DNA of 53,592 bases from Candidatus Rifleibacteriota bacterium. Its GTDB lineage: Bacteria > Muiribacteriota > Ozemobacteria > Ozemobacterales > Ozemobacteraceae. Numbering within the stretch: position 1 is the first letter of the stretch; every line of letters begins with the position of its first letter. The notes beneath the pieces were generated by a model, which had not been told where the DNA came from, ran no database searches, and was given only the letters and a program-made list of their open reading frames with translations. Location: positions 1 to 53,592 of the forward strand of contig JADFXM010000051.1 of NCBI GenBank assembly GCA_015233565.1. The letters are read 5' to 3'. Of this stretch, positions 1-9,206 are shown piece by piece. The translations under genes and the position numbers were made by a program.

Positions 1-126
1 CAAGCAATTGGCCCATTTGGTGACTCCTTTGTTTTTGAACGGAATGAATGAGTCACCATTGTGCCATCTTTTAGCAAAATTGGGTACTTTAATTTTCGGG
101 ATAATTACTAATTTTGCAAGAACCTC
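1..126 (-). mobile_element. R0: left-end copy of putative IS terminus (inverted relative to right end)
   Basis: These 126 bases are the exact reverse complement of 53466-53591. Read on the minus strand from position 126, the element begins GAGGTTCTTGCAAAATTAG. It then carries an internal inverted repeat (TGGTGACTC at 18-26 against GAGTCACCA at 50-58), an AAAGGAG ribosome binding site, and an ATG at 16-14 that would begin Met-Gly-Gln-Leu-Leu. I infer the 5' end of an insertion sequence whose transposase reads out of the window. Its inner boundary at 126/127 cuts a copy of repeat R2. The family is not identified. Confidence 0.6.
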
Positions 127-170
127 AATTGTATGATTAATTGCCAATATGAATTTACTCTTTGTTGCTG
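127..170 (+). repeat. R2 repeat, right-half remnant
   Basis: The stretch matches the last ~44 bases of the R2 consensus and ends in the terminal motif CTCTTTGTTGCTG. The left half is missing because the R0/IS end abuts at 126/127, so R0 appears to have inserted into an existing R2 copy. The flanking sequence after 170 contains a purine-rich AGGAGG. Confidence 0.7.
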
Positions 171-288
171 TCGCAGGAGGTTAGCGTAAGACTTAATTTT
201 GTCCAAAAAATGAAGCGAGGAAATAGGTACATTCTTGGCGATGAATCGCTGAGTCATTTTTTTTTTGATAGATAAGGAGTCGATGTAT

Positions 289-1479
289 ATGAAACCTGAA
301 GACGTGGGAACACCAATTGCACCTGTTTCCCCGGTCGCCCTACCCGGGGTGCGACTGGATTTCGTTGATAATCTGCGTTGGGTAATGATCATTCTGGTGA
401 TCGGCATGCACTCAGCGGTCACATACAGCCACTTGGGCAGGTGGTATTTCATGGAAGACCCGATTCCGGATCTTCCTACGAAGATCCTATTTGCTGCTTT
501 CCAGACCTTTCTACAGGCATTCTTCATGGGGTTCCTGTTCCTGATCGCAGGGTATTTCCTGCCGGGTGCTTTTGATCGTAAAGGATTTTGGAAATTCCTC
601 CAGGATCGAGCCATACGCCTGGGGATTCCCGCTTTATTTTACATGTTGGTCATCCATCCGGTAACGGTCTATTGGTTACTACGAAACTTTGACAATAGTA
701 ATCTTCCGTCGCTCATCCAGGGCTATGGTCCATACCTAAGCAGCGGGAAGTTCCTGCGAGAGTCCGGACCAATGTGGTTCGCACTTGCGTTACTTTTTTT
801 TAGTCTGGTCTATGGCCTGATTCGGCTTTTGGCTCGAAAGGCTCCGAACGTGCAACCCGATGCAGCGTTGCCAGATGATAGTAAAATTTTCGGCTTGGTG
901 GCGGTGATGGGCCTAAGCACCTTTTTGATACGGATTGTCCAACCTATCGGTACCAGCGTCCTGAATATGCAACTCTGCTTTTTTTCGCAATATGTAACTT
1001 TGTTCATCGTTGGAATTGTATGCTCGCGGCAGAATTTGTTGTTGCGAATTCCTTACGATTTCGGCATGCGTTGGTTCGTTCAGTCGCTGAGCGTGGGTTC
1101 CTTGGCTTGGTTGGCAATAATTTTCGGAGTCGGCTATACGCATTCTGAAGACAATCTCTGGGGGGGCTTTACCTGGCAGAGCGCTGCGTTTAGCTTTTGG
1201 GAATCCTTCTTCTGCGTTGGAGTTTGCCTTGGCATGGTGGTCCTGTTCCGTGACAAGTTAAATAGACAGGGACCCCTTGCGAAATGGCTGAGCGACAATT
1301 GTTTTTCCGTTTATCTCTTCCACCCCCCATTTTTAGTCGCCGTGACATTGTGCATGCGCGGCTTCTTTGCGCCGAAACCGGTTAAATTTCTCGTCGCCAG
1401 CCTATTGGGCGTGGTAGTGACATATTTAGCATCCAGCCTCGTGTTTCGACGAATTCCGTTTCTTAAACGAGTATTGTGA
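289..1479 (+). CDS. acyltransferase family 3 (OpgC/OafA-like) membrane protein
   Basis: This is a polytopic membrane protein of 396 residues of the acyltransferase-3 family, which transfers acyl groups (acetyl or succinyl) to envelope glycans or other carbohydrates from the inner membrane. An N-terminal LRW...GMH stretch carries the conserved family histidine at about residue 41. About ten hydrophobic helices follow, and an LFHPPF segment sits near the C-terminus. I chose the ATG at 289 because AAGGAG at 274-279 lies nine bases upstream. An ATG at 283 and a TTG at 265 are in frame but less well spaced. The gene stands alone, with no glycan operon around it, so the substrate is unknown. The family call is firm; OpgC-like versus OafA-like cannot be decided. 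Confidence 0.85.
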   Translation: MKPEDVGTPIAPVSPVALPGVRLDFVDNLRWVMIILVIGMHSAVTYSHLGRWYFMEDPIPDLPTKILFAAFQTFLQAFFMGFLFLIAGYFLPGAFDRKGFWKFLQDRAIRLGIPALFYMLVIHPVTVYWLLRNFDNSNLPSLIQGYGPYLSSGKFLRESGPMWFALALLFFSLVYGLIRLLARKAPNVQPDAALPDDSKIFGLVAVMGLSTFLIRIVQPIGTSVLNMQLCFFSQYVTLFIVGIVCSRQNLLLRIPYDFGMRWFVQSLSVGSLAWLAIIFGVGYTHSEDNLWGGFTWQSAAFSFWESFFCVGVCLGMVVLFRDKLNRQGPLAKWLSDNCFSVYLFHPPFLVAVTLCMRGFFAPKPVKFLVASLLGVVVTYLASSLVFRRIPFLKRVL

Positions 1480-1949
1480 ATCAGAAGTTGCCCTGTGAGA
1501 GCTATTTTTGAATAGCTTCATCTTAATTTCCGGAATTTTCCGGACTGGGTTTATCATCATGCTTAGGAATTTTTTCGTGGGTTGGCCTGCCTGTATTAGG
1601 CATGCGACTTTGGGTTTTCTAACAGAGTTAAGGCTATTTAAGCCGAAGTTCCGGACGCAAAATCTATTGAAATCCTGATCTGTAAACGAATTTAAGGCAT
1701 TTTTCAGATGGTTTTTACTGGACAGTAGGAAAACCCTTGAAACCATCTTCAAATGCTATTTTCAAGCGTCAAATTTACATGGACAGAAATAGCAGGCAAA
1801 AAAGGCTTCTTTTTGGCTTCAGGTCATAACAAGAGGGCTTTTTCACTCGGGAACTTCGGTTTAAGAAATCGATGGATATTTGCTTTCCGAAAAGCTGCTG
1901 ATGTTCTTATTTGAGAGGAGATTGCATTCTGTGACAAAACAGGAATTCA
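1480..1949. other. intergenic region, no gene seen
   Basis: AT-rich sequence between two convergent acyltransferase genes. The only structure I see is a weak hairpin, AGCTAT (1500-1505) against ATAGCT (1512-1517), just after the first gene. It could act as a poor terminator. No coding signal is convincing on either strand. Confidence 0.5.
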
Positions 1950-2588
1950 TTAGTCACTTTCGTCATCCGCAGCCATTCTATAAATAGTATTCAACACTTC
2001 GTTACTGACCCTATAGTAAACGTCATTGCTTAGTTCTTGGTAATCATTCTTAGAAATATTAATGACTTTACCAATCTTACACCGTACTTTAGAAAATAAC
2101 TCAAAATTCGTGACCAAGGCTGCTGGTATGAGAGGAGCATCCACAGCCAATGCTAGTTTTCCAATACCCTTCTTGGCACCTGCTTGGTTTTCCTGAACTC
2201 TCTTTCCTTCCGGGAACATTCCGAGAACTTTTTCTTCCTGGAGTATGGAAAGAGCCTTCTCTATAGCCTTTTCATCGCGTTGTCCTCTTGCGACAGGGAA
2301 TGCACCCATACGTTTTAAGAAAGAACCTATGAAATAATTTTTAAAGGCCGCATCCTTTCCCATAAAGAAAGGTTGTCGTGGAAAGAATGCCATGTAGAAT
2401 AAAGGGTCGAGTATGGTCTTATGATTCGAACAGAGTATTAACTTTCCACTCTTCGGAATATTTTCCATTCCAGTTATTTCGACTGTAAAAAATGCTCGGA
2501 AACACATTCTAAACAAAGCACTGACAATTGAATAGAACATATTCTTCGCCGATATCACATAATAGCGTTTTCTCTTTTTCGCCTTCAC
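1950..2588 (-). CDS. 1-acyl-sn-glycerol-3-phosphate acyltransferase family protein (PlsC-like)
   Basis: A 212-residue lysophospholipid acyltransferase that would acylate lysophosphatidic acid during phospholipid synthesis at the inner membrane. The hallmark NHxxxxD motif is present (NHKTILD, H56 to D61), and the second block reads FPEGKR at residues 125-130 in place of the common FPEGTR. A hydrophobic N-terminal segment (about 16-36) anchors it. The start is GTG at 2588, with a GAGG about eleven bases upstream. No lipid gene flanks it, so it may be a secondary PlsC or a lipid-remodelling enzyme. The family assignment is secure; the exact acceptor is not. Confidence 0.88.
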   Translation of the reverse strand: MKAKKRKRYYVISAKNMFYSIVSALFRMCFRAFFTVEITGMENIPKSGKLILCSNHKTILDPLFYMAFFPRQPFFMGKDAAFKNYFIGSFLKRMGAFPVARGQRDEKAIEKALSILQEEKVLGMFPEGKRVQENQAGAKKGIGKLALAVDAPLIPAALVTNFELFSKVRCKIGKVINISKNDYQELSNDVYYRVSNEVLNTIYRMAADDESD

Positions 2589-3017
2589 GGTATAAATATC
2601 CTCATCTTGAAATCATTCCCTCCATAATTTTCAGCGGGGTGCAGCAGATGAAGCAAAATGTTCCCAACTATCCCTTTTTTCAATTTCCTTATTTTATCAG
2701 GTATTCGCCAGATTCTTTTGGGCTAAGTTGCAAAACAAATTCCTTCGCACCCGCTGCAAAACCGCTATCTTCAAAAATATCCCAGCGAGGAATACCCTTT
2801 CAGACTACGACTAATCCTTATATGTTTAAGCTTCTGGCTGGTTATGAATGCGGTCCCGCAAGAGTAACAGGGCTATTAATATTATCATTTCTCTCTTATT
2901 CATTCAACAGGATTTGCACTTTTCGTATTCGAGTAAAACTTGAGCATCCTTCTATTCCGGAAAAAATCAAAAAATACCTCTATAAAATTTTGCTGTGTGA
3001 AGGAAGCCCTGACGTTC

Positions 3018-3144
3018 GAAGCTGTCGAAAAATCTCGGTACATTCCATTCGGCACAAAGCGACTCGCTGCTAATGCGAGAAAGCGATGCAGAAATTTGGG
3101 CGGGTACATTGAAAACTGAAAATCAGGGTATTTTTCGACAGACT
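3018..3144 (-). mobile_element. R1 MITE-like element, copy A
   Basis: A 127-bp non-coding element. Its imperfect inverted ends share the core CTGTCGAAAAAT: GAAGCTGTCGAAAAATCTC on the left and, reverse-complemented, AGTCTGTCGAAAAATACC on the right. It is flanked by a perfect 5-bp duplication CGTTC (3013-3017 and 3145-3149). Three more copies lie at 13.6, 15.8 and 48.3 kb. Confidence 0.75.
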
Positions 3145-3292
3145 CGTTCCGCGTGCTATTATTAAAGAAACCTTTGACTTGGTTTCGTACACGCAAATAC
3201 GTTTAGGTGGTCAGACAGTTTTTCTATCTTGATCTGGGGGTTATGAAAAAATTGAGCTGATTTCTCGGAGGGATGCTTGAATAATCGAGAAG

Positions 3293-3330
3293 ACCCCCTT
3301 CGAATTTTGGAAGGGGGTATTGATTTTTTT
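3293..3330 (+). terminator. intrinsic terminator just upstream of a promoter
   Basis: ACCCCCTT (3293-3300) pairs with AAGGGGGT (3311-3318) and is followed by a run of seven T. No gene lies upstream on this strand. It may end read-through, or an unrecognised transcript from the 2.6-3.3 kb interval, and so insulates the promoter seven bases further on. Confidence 0.7.
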
Positions 3331-3336
3331 CTCACG

Positions 3337-3365
3337 TTGACACTTTTGAATCTATTAATTAAAAT
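3337..3365 (+). promoter_or_regulatory. sigma-70-type promoter for the repeat-protein gene
   Basis: A perfect -35 TTGACA (3337-3342) is separated by 17 bp from TAAAAT (3360-3365). It lies about 38 bp upstream of the ATG at 3403, which leaves a short leader with a GGAGG binding site. Confidence 0.7.
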
Positions 3366-3402
3366 AACTAAATGGCATTATTAAATTAGTTGGAGGAATA
3401 TA

Positions 3403-4461
3403 ATGAAACGGTTAATCCCAATTTTAGTTTCTTTTGCTCTTTTTACAGGTTTTAACTCTCCATTGAACGCCCAAGTTAAGACGAGTGATACTTCTGTAGT
3501 CTCCAAACCCGGAAAATCTATCCTGCCCGCGACAAAACATGCAAAAATGGATGGAAAAATCGCTCCCAAAGTCGCCAACTCAAAGCCTCAGGTAGCTCCT
3601 GATGTTTCCAAATTAATTGACCAGTACAAAGCTTTTCGAACCCAGCAGTCTCAAGTAAACAAAAACTTTGCTGCGATGCACCGTATTGCCCGTTATGATG
3701 GCACGGTCGTTCAACCTGGCCCGATGACTCAGGAAGAAATCCGCCTTCCGGCAATAATTAACCAAATTCAGGCTATCAAGATACTGCTTGAATCTCAAAG
3801 TGATCTTGGCGGAAGCGGAGATGTTCAATATTGGATGCGAACGGAATCTTTGTTGAATCAACAAGGGCAGTCTGCTGTCAAAGTTTTGAATGCCATGATT
3901 CAAAACGATGGCGCTAATATGAATCCTCTTCTACGTTCAGCCCTAGGCATTGTTGCTCACAATCTCGATTATGCTATTCACATGCATGATAAAGACACTG
4001 GGGACGCTAATTTCTGGAGCAAAGCCGCTGCCTATGATACAGATACTTTTCACAACGCAGCCGCAGATCTTGGGCAAATTTTGAGCTCACTTCCAGTTGT
4101 TCAACCTAATGACCCTAAGCCCTCGCTTACAGCTACATCTTGGATCATCGAGAATTTTCTGAACGGAAATTCTGACGCAGGATCCGGTGATGCAAATTAT
4201 TGGGTAAAAACCATGTCTTTGCTTCAATCTCAGGCAACTTATTCCGCGAATGCTCTTGATAATCTAAGCCACCTACCCAATATTCCCCCGCTCGCTCAGA
4301 CTGCAATTCAGAACATCTCATCCACACTCCGTTCCATCGCCGCGATGTACTCAAATGGTGAGACAGGTGATTCCAACTTCTGGATGAACGCTTGTACAAT
4401 GGTTCTCAATGGTCTTACACAGGCCGCGCAAAATCTGGTTAACTTTCGAAGTTCTCTTTGA
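3403..4461 (+). CDS. secreted protein with four ~61-residue [ST]GDx[NQ][FY]W repeats
   Basis: I do not recognise this 352-residue protein. It has a Sec signal peptide (residues 1-23, cleavage after LNA). A low-complexity Lys/Pro/Val-rich linker follows to about residue 65. Then come four helical units, each opened by the same short motif: SGDVQYW (138-144), TGDANFW (199-205), SGDANYW (261-267) and TGDSNFW (321-327). The spacing is 61, 62 and 60 residues. The helices between motifs are rich in Ala, Leu, Asn and Gln. No catalytic motif is visible, so a periplasmic or surface binding role is only a guess. Expression signals are strong: consensus promoter, GGAGG site and a downstream terminator. 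Confidence 0.85.
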   Translation: MKRLIPILVSFALFTGFNSPLNAQVKTSDTSVVSKPGKSILPATKHAKMDGKIAPKVANSKPQVAPDVSKLIDQYKAFRTQQSQVNKNFAAMHRIARYDGTVVQPGPMTQEEIRLPAIINQIQAIKILLESQSDLGGSGDVQYWMRTESLLNQQGQSAVKVLNAMIQNDGANMNPLLRSALGIVAHNLDYAIHMHDKDTGDANFWSKAAAYDTDTFHNAAADLGQILSSLPVVQPNDPKPSLTATSWIIENFLNGNSDAGSGDANYWVKTMSLLQSQATYSANALDNLSHLPNIPPLAQTAIQNISSTLRSIAAMYSNGETGDSNFWMNACTMVLNGLTQAAQNLVNFRSSL

Positions 4462-4537
4462 TGGTTCATTATTTAGCGGATTGAAAGCAAACGCCATGAA
4501 CACATCAAACCCCAGTTTTTAATACCCAACGAAACTC

Positions 4538-4570
4538 ACCCCTGAATCAGCGATGATTCAGGGGTTTTTA
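4538..4570 (+). terminator. strong intrinsic terminator
   Basis: ACCCCTGAATCA (4538-4549) pairs perfectly with TGATTCAGGGGT (4554-4565), with a four-base loop, followed by a T run. It closes the transcript of the [ST]GDx[NQ][FY]W repeat protein. Confidence 0.88.
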
Positions 4571-4739
4571 TCTTCCAAAACGACTAATCAGCATAGTGGA
4601 ACTTACTTTTCGTCACTTGGTTTTCATCGGGTAAAGGCAAGCAAACCAAGGGGAGCAGTTGGTGTCCCCGGCAAGGGGTTAAATTTTACTGTTCTTTGAA
4701 TCTCCAACACGGGCAGTGGGGTTGGAGGGGGGGGAATTT

Positions 4740-5942
4740 TTGAAATTTCTATTAAGAAATTGGAATGGGGAGGCTAAGTGCCTTCTTCAAGCATTTTTTG
4801 TTATTTTCCTTGTTTTCTGGTTGGAATTGCCGGGTTTCGCTGCAGGAAGTCTTTGGGATCTTCACAAAGCCGTGAAGGCTTCGAAATCAGATGAAGTTCT
4901 CATCCTGAAAGACGGCAAAGTCGTCTATAGATACTCCTCGCGAAAGACACGTGATCCTATAGAGGTGATGTCCTGTACGAAATCGATAGTGGCGCTTGCG
5001 ATTGGGTTAGCCATAGATGAAGGGGCGTTGGCAAACGTTGATGTGCCGGTTTCCGAATTCTATCCGGAATGGAAAAAGGATGCCAGAAGGAATATCACGA
5101 TTCGGCATCTACTGAACCATACATCAGGGTTGAAGGCAAACAAGACTACAGAAGACATTTATCAGCAACCTGATTTTATAAAATATGCCCTGAAGAGTGA
5201 GCTGGAGCATCACCCCGGTGAACATTTTTTCTACAACAACCGGGCAACAAACCTTCTTTCGGGGATCGTCGAGAAGACCACCGGCAGGAAATTGAACGAT
5301 TATCTCAATGAGCGACTGTTCCGAAAACTGGATATAAGGGATTCAGAATGGCGCTGGGAAAGTGATAAAGCGGGGAATCCGCATGGGATGAGTGGGCTTT
5401 CCATGCGTCCGCAGGCATTCGCGAAGATCGGAAAATTGATTTTGCAGAACGGTGTCTGGAACGAACAAAAGATAATTAGCAGAGGCTGGCTTGAGGCGAT
5501 GTTGAGCCCCGGGCAGGAATTAGAACCGGGTTGCGGGTATCTCTGGTGGTTGAAATCGAATCCGACGGACGACCTGTTGTTCTACGACGAGAGCCTTTTA
5601 CAGCAATATGAACAGAATGGCGTATCGAAAACCCAATTGGAGCGATTGAAAACAATGGCTGGAAAACCGCTTAAAAGACCCGAATTCAAGGAGAAGCTTC
5701 TGAATGTCTTTGGTTCATTGGATGCGGCCAATGTTTTCCTGAAAGAAGTTTCCGGCAAGGGGCTTCCGGATACAAGAATAAAGAGAGGCCCGATCGATAG
5801 CTATGTCGCAGAGGGCTATCTGGGACAATATCTTGTTATCATTCCTTCCCGGGGAGTGGTCGGAGTAAGACTCATACACTACACTTCCGCCGGGGATAAA
5901 ACCAACTTTCCAGAGTTCCTCGAGATGGTGGCCCGACTTTGA
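4740..5942 (+). CDS. serine hydrolase, beta-lactamase family (class C/DD-peptidase fold)
   Basis: A secreted penicillin-binding-protein-like hydrolase of about 400 residues. The nucleophile motif SxxK is Ser-Cys-Thr-Lys (S78, K81), the second motif YxN is Tyr-Asn-Asn (Y165, N167), and the typical NHTSGL block lies between them. A hydrophobic N-terminal segment (about 14-30) is a signal peptide or anchor. I placed the start at TTG 4740, behind the G-rich GGAGG tract at 4724-4734. A GTG at 4716 is in frame but overlaps that tract. Families with this fold include esterases, D-aminopeptidases and lactamases; nothing in the sequence shows which applies. The gene is monocistronic. Confidence 0.83.
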   Translation: MKFLLRNWNGEAKCLLQAFFVIFLVFWLELPGFAAGSLWDLHKAVKASKSDEVLILKDGKVVYRYSSRKTRDPIEVMSCTKSIVALAIGLAIDEGALANVDVPVSEFYPEWKKDARRNITIRHLLNHTSGLKANKTTEDIYQQPDFIKYALKSELEHHPGEHFFYNNRATNLLSGIVEKTTGRKLNDYLNERLFRKLDIRDSEWRWESDKAGNPHGMSGLSMRPQAFAKIGKLILQNGVWNEQKIISRGWLEAMLSPGQELEPGCGYLWWLKSNPTDDLLFYDESLLQQYEQNGVSKTQLERLKTMAGKPLKRPEFKEKLLNVFGSLDAANVFLKEVSGKGLPDTRIKRGPIDSYVAEGYLGQYLVIIPSRGVVGVRLIHYTSAGDKTNFPEFLEMVARL

Positions 5943-6167
5943 TTCTACGGGTCAGCTTCAAAGGCCCTGAATGACACTGCAACAATAAAACCTCCTGGGG
6001 GGTGGCTCAACAAAAAAGCACCCGGACAAAACCTTCCCCGGGAAATTGAACCAGCAACCGAGCAGTCAGGGTGGTTTTTGTTTTGGAAAAACTCTGATTT
6101 TAATTTCATTCCTTCTGTTTGGTGAATTTAAAAATTGAAAAAGAAGATTAGGGCCAAAAACTTGATT

Positions 6168-6374
6168 CAGAATTCCAATTCCTGAGGAAATAGTCTTGAA
6201 ACCATTTTCCCAAAATCTGAAAACGTGAACTCGTTTGGATGAGATTTCTTCCTTAACTTTTGGATTATTTGGTCACAAAATAAAATCAGGGCTGAAAGCT
6301 TTTTAATCTCTACGGAATCGTCTTTTGAAGCTGAGCAATCGAAGAAAATGAAGCTTACGACAACAGGAATTCTG
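6168..6374 (+). mobile_element. R4 MITE-like element, copy 1
   Basis: A 207-bp non-coding element bounded by inverted repeats CAGAATTCC and GGAATTCTG. It is flanked by a perfect 5-bp duplication TGATT (6163-6167 and 6375-6379). A second copy of identical length lies at 35691-35897 and is about 90% identical by eye. The rest of 5943-6529 shows nothing else. Confidence 0.8.
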
Positions 6375-6529
6375 TGATTGGTTAATTACGGGTAAATCTA
6401 CGCGATGGGGTTGGCCATTTTCCGCAAATGAAAGCTGTTGACGTCGATATTTCAGAGAAAGCTGTTAATGATCCCGAAACCGGAAAACAAATCCCAGAAC
6501 GCTTTTATAAAAACGGACCCCAGCTCTTT

Positions 6530-7090
6530 TCACTTCAGGGGTTTCAGCCATTCGCTCAGGGAAGCGGAGGTAAACTGCTTCAATTCACATTCTCCTTGTC
6601 CATAAAGTTTAAGATTCACCATTTTCAGCCAGAATTCATGGGGGTTTTGGGAATCTTCCCCTAAAATATAACGAGTCCCATTTCCGGCAATGGCAAAGGA
6701 AATAAGGTTCACCGGATGAGAATGATGCGAGATTACACCCTGGGCTTGAAGAATACAACTTAAAAACGCGGAAATACGCTGAGAATCGCTTATTGGAGTA
6801 ATTTTTTGGTTAACGAAAAAATCGATTCTAGTAATGGGTTCATTCAAATTTTGTTGAAAGTCACTTTGAATGATCATCTTTGAGAGAATCGCACAAATCA
6901 AAACGATGGAAAAAAAAATTCCGAGAAAGAAAAGGCCGACCTTGCCAATCTTTTTGAGGCTTTTCTCTTCAACTCTTTTGGTTTTTAAAAGAAAGCCATA
7001 GAGGAGGATTCCCAAAAAACAAGTCAACCAGACCATCGGGAAAAAAATAGTAAGGTACAGTTCCAAAAAACCAAAAATCAAAGTATGCAT
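6530..7090 (-). CDS. hypothetical two-helix membrane protein
   Basis: Not recognised. The 186-residue product has two hydrophobic segments, about residues 5-34 and 50-72, separated by a Lys/Glu-rich loop. A ~110-residue C-terminal domain of mixed composition, presumably outside the membrane, contains the sequences SHHSHP and GNGTRYILGE. Reading frame, composition and an AGGA about nine bases before the ATG support a real gene. It has no close neighbours on the same strand. Confidence 0.6.
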   Translation of the reverse strand: MHTLIFGFLELYLTIFFPMVWLTCFLGILLYGFLLKTKRVEEKSLKKIGKVGLFFLGIFFSIVLICAILSKMIIQSDFQQNLNEPITRIDFFVNQKITPISDSQRISAFLSCILQAQGVISHHSHPVNLISFAIAGNGTRYILGEDSQNPHEFWLKMVNLKLYGQGECELKQFTSASLSEWLKPLK

Positions 7091-7407
7091 ATTCAGAATT
7101 CCTGGTATCGATAGTTTGCATTTTCTCGGAAAAGGGCTTCAAAAGGTAGTTTTCTGATTTTGGAATTTTTTTTGGTTGGATTTTATCCTGAGACCAACTT
7201 ACATGAAAATAAATCAGAAGACTTCTTCCAAAGCAAGTTGGAAATTCATCAATCGAAAAAATGGTATCAAATTTAAATCCCCGGGATTGGGATGTCTGAT
7301 ATTAGGATTATACGATGTATGTAGCCACTATTCCATATCTTTATTTCGTGGAATTGTAAAGCAGGATACATATTCTCATAGAGACTAAAATAAAGTGGCA
7401 TTAGCGT

Positions 7408-7436
7408 TTGCATTTTCTTCCCCCTTATTATAATAT
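7408..7436 (+). promoter_or_regulatory. candidate promoter for the C11 protease gene
   Basis: TTGCAT (7408-7413), a 17-bp spacer and TAATAT (7431-7436) lie about 136 bp upstream of the start codon at 7573. They leave a long leader that contains the hairpin at 7527-7544. Confidence 0.45.
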
Positions 7437-7526
7437 ATAAAATACGCAGGTCTAATCTTCGTAGAAAGTTGTCTGGTCGGGCCTGAAGATAAGCCAGCGA
7501 TGAGGTTGATTCTTTTTTTCGAAACC

Positions 7527-7544
7527 GACCCTTGAGCAAGGGTC
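7527..7544 (+). promoter_or_regulatory. perfect inverted repeat in the protease leader
   Basis: GACCCTTG (7527-7534) and CAAGGGTC (7537-7544) form an 18-bp near-perfect palindrome that ends 14 bp before the AGGAGG of the next gene. No T run follows, so an operator or a translation-modulating hairpin is more likely than a terminator. Confidence 0.45.
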
Positions 7545-7572
7545 TATTAAGATGAATCAGGAGGAATTAGAA

Positions 7573-8916
7573 GTGAAACGAGTATTGCGTATTTTGGTCG
7601 TAGTAGCGTTGCTTGTCGTGTTCGTGTCCCCGAGTTTTGCAGCCACCGAAAAAGAGTGGACATTTGCGGTTTTCTTGAATGCCCACAACAATCTGGATCC
7701 ATATGCAGTTACAAACCTTGAGCAGATGAGTCGCGTTGGGTCAACTGATAACCTGAATATTGTTTCGATGACCGACCGCCAGACTGACAGCTGTTCCTAC
7801 CAATACATTGAAAAGGGAAACATCAAGACCCTCCAGGAACTTGGATCGGTCGATATGGGTGATTACAAAGTCCTAGAGAAGTTCGGTCATTGGGTCAAGG
7901 ACAACTATCCGGCGAAACACTACATGTTCATAGTCTGGAACCACGGATCTGGCTGGAATAAAGATTCGAGTGCGGTTACCAAGGGAATCTCCTACGATGA
8001 TGGTTCCGGGAACCACATTACTACCCCCCAGCTTGGTCAAGCCCTGGCTGACATTAAGAAAACCATAGGTCACAACATTGACATCTTTGGCATGGACGCT
8101 TGTCTAATGCAGATGATGGAAGTTTCCTACGAGATCAAAGATCATTGCGACTACATTCTCGGTTCCGAAGAAACTGAACCAGGCGATGGTTATCCCTATG
8201 ATAACTTCCTCAAATGCCTGACCCCCGGGGTTTCTGTTGAGGACTTCGGCAAAGGCATGGTGAAAGAATTTCAAACAGCTTATAACGGTGGTTGCTTCGG
8301 CCACAGCGACGTCACTACCTCACTTGTCAAGACTTCCGCGCTCAATGATCTGAAGGATGCCATCGACGGTTTTGCCAAGCTTGCCATTTCCGGCAATTTT
8401 TCCAAAGAGTTCAAGGCCGCTCTGGTGAGTGTTCAGAAGTTCTACTATACGACCAATATCGATTTGATTCACTTTGCCACTCTTATCAAGGCTGCAGTGA
8501 AAGACCAAGGAATGAAGGATGCTTGTCAGAAACTGCTTGATTCCGCCAAAGCTGCTATCCCGCAGAACGGCGCTACCGGGACAACAATGAAAAACGCTTC
8601 CGGTCTTGCGATTTATTTCCCGCAGTCCAGTTCCTCCTTCGACAAGAGTTACTCCACTTTGGCTTATGGTCAGGTCGGCCAGTGGGATGAAATGTGTTTT
8701 GACTATTACAAGAAAGCTGCTGTGAAGACGATCGTTAGCGATCTGCAAAATGGCGATACCAGCTCCCTGGCTGATTTCGTTCGCACTAACCAAGACCTCG
8801 AAATCGCTCAATATGTCGTGACCGCCATCAATTTTGCGGTTTTCAGCGAAAATGGTTTCAACAAGTCCGTTGAAATGAGCGTTAAGAACCTCATCAACGA
8901 ACTCAAAAGCAAATAA
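7573..8916 (+). CDS. clostripain-family cysteine peptidase (MEROPS C11)
   Basis: A secreted caspase-like endopeptidase of 447 residues. A clear signal peptide spans residues 1-22 (...PSFA). The catalytic dyad of family C11 is present: His124 in WNHGSGW and Cys177 in MDACLMQM, at the usual spacing, with an EETEPGDGYPY segment after it. Enzymes of this family cleave after Arg or Lys and are often autoprocessed. The start is GTG 7573, eight bases after AGGAGG. The in-frame ATG at 7552 lies upstream of that site and has none of its own. A terminator at 8939-8970 shows that the gene is monocistronic. Confidence 0.9.
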   Translation: MKRVLRILVVVALLVVFVSPSFAATEKEWTFAVFLNAHNNLDPYAVTNLEQMSRVGSTDNLNIVSMTDRQTDSCSYQYIEKGNIKTLQELGSVDMGDYKVLEKFGHWVKDNYPAKHYMFIVWNHGSGWNKDSSAVTKGISYDDGSGNHITTPQLGQALADIKKTIGHNIDIFGMDACLMQMMEVSYEIKDHCDYILGSEETEPGDGYPYDNFLKCLTPGVSVEDFGKGMVKEFQTAYNGGCFGHSDVTTSLVKTSALNDLKDAIDGFAKLAISGNFSKEFKAALVSVQKFYYTTNIDLIHFATLIKAAVKDQGMKDACQKLLDSAKAAIPQNGATGTTMKNASGLAIYFPQSSSSFDKSYSTLAYGQVGQWDEMCFDYYKKAAVKTIVSDLQNGDTSSLADFVRTNQDLEIAQYVVTAINFAVFSENGFNKSVEMSVKNLINELKSK

Positions 8917-8938
8917 TTCAATCAAGAGAATTTCCAAG

Positions 8939-8970
8939 ACCCTCGGATTCCGATCCGGGGGTTTTTCTTT
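8939..8970 (+). terminator. intrinsic terminator after the C11 protease gene
   Basis: ACCCTCGGAT (from 8939) pairs with ATCCGGGGGT around a four-base loop and is followed by a T-rich tail. It lies about 20 bp after the stop codon. Confidence 0.85.
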
Positions 8971-9118
8971 GCTTTCAGTATTCTCAGTATTTCTTGATCT
9001 CTGGCGAAAAGCATGCATCAAGGTAATATCAGATCTCCTGATGCGTATGTGAATTGATCAGAATTTTAGAGTTTCCAATCGGAAATCAGCGTAGCATTTT
9101 TCACAGAAAAAAATATTT

Positions 9119-9151
9119 ATTGTGCCAAAAAAATTTCAAAATTGTGCCAAA
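9119..9151 (+). promoter_or_regulatory. pair of direct repeats ATTGTGCCAAA
   Basis: ATTGTGCCAAA occurs at 9119-9129 and 9141-9151, a 22-bp centre-to-centre spacing that puts both copies on the same face of the helix. This is the pattern of a tandem regulator-binding site upstream of the 9276 gene. No regulator is identified. Confidence 0.3.
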
Positions 9152-9206
9152 TGAGTTCCTTATAAATCAGGAGGTCTGAATATTTGGTAAAATTGTGTAT
9201 ACGGAA

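Noticed and set aside
2528..3073. 181-codon plus-strand frame upstream of the repeat-protein gene
   Set aside because: It overlaps the PlsC start antisense and runs into an R1 element. There is no ribosome binding site and the composition is not protein-like.
8320..9021. Long antisense frame (~233 codons) opposite the C11 protease
   Set aside because: It runs fully antisense to a gene with clear catalytic motifs, has no ribosome binding site, and its protein shows no recognisable domain. It is a codon-composition shadow.
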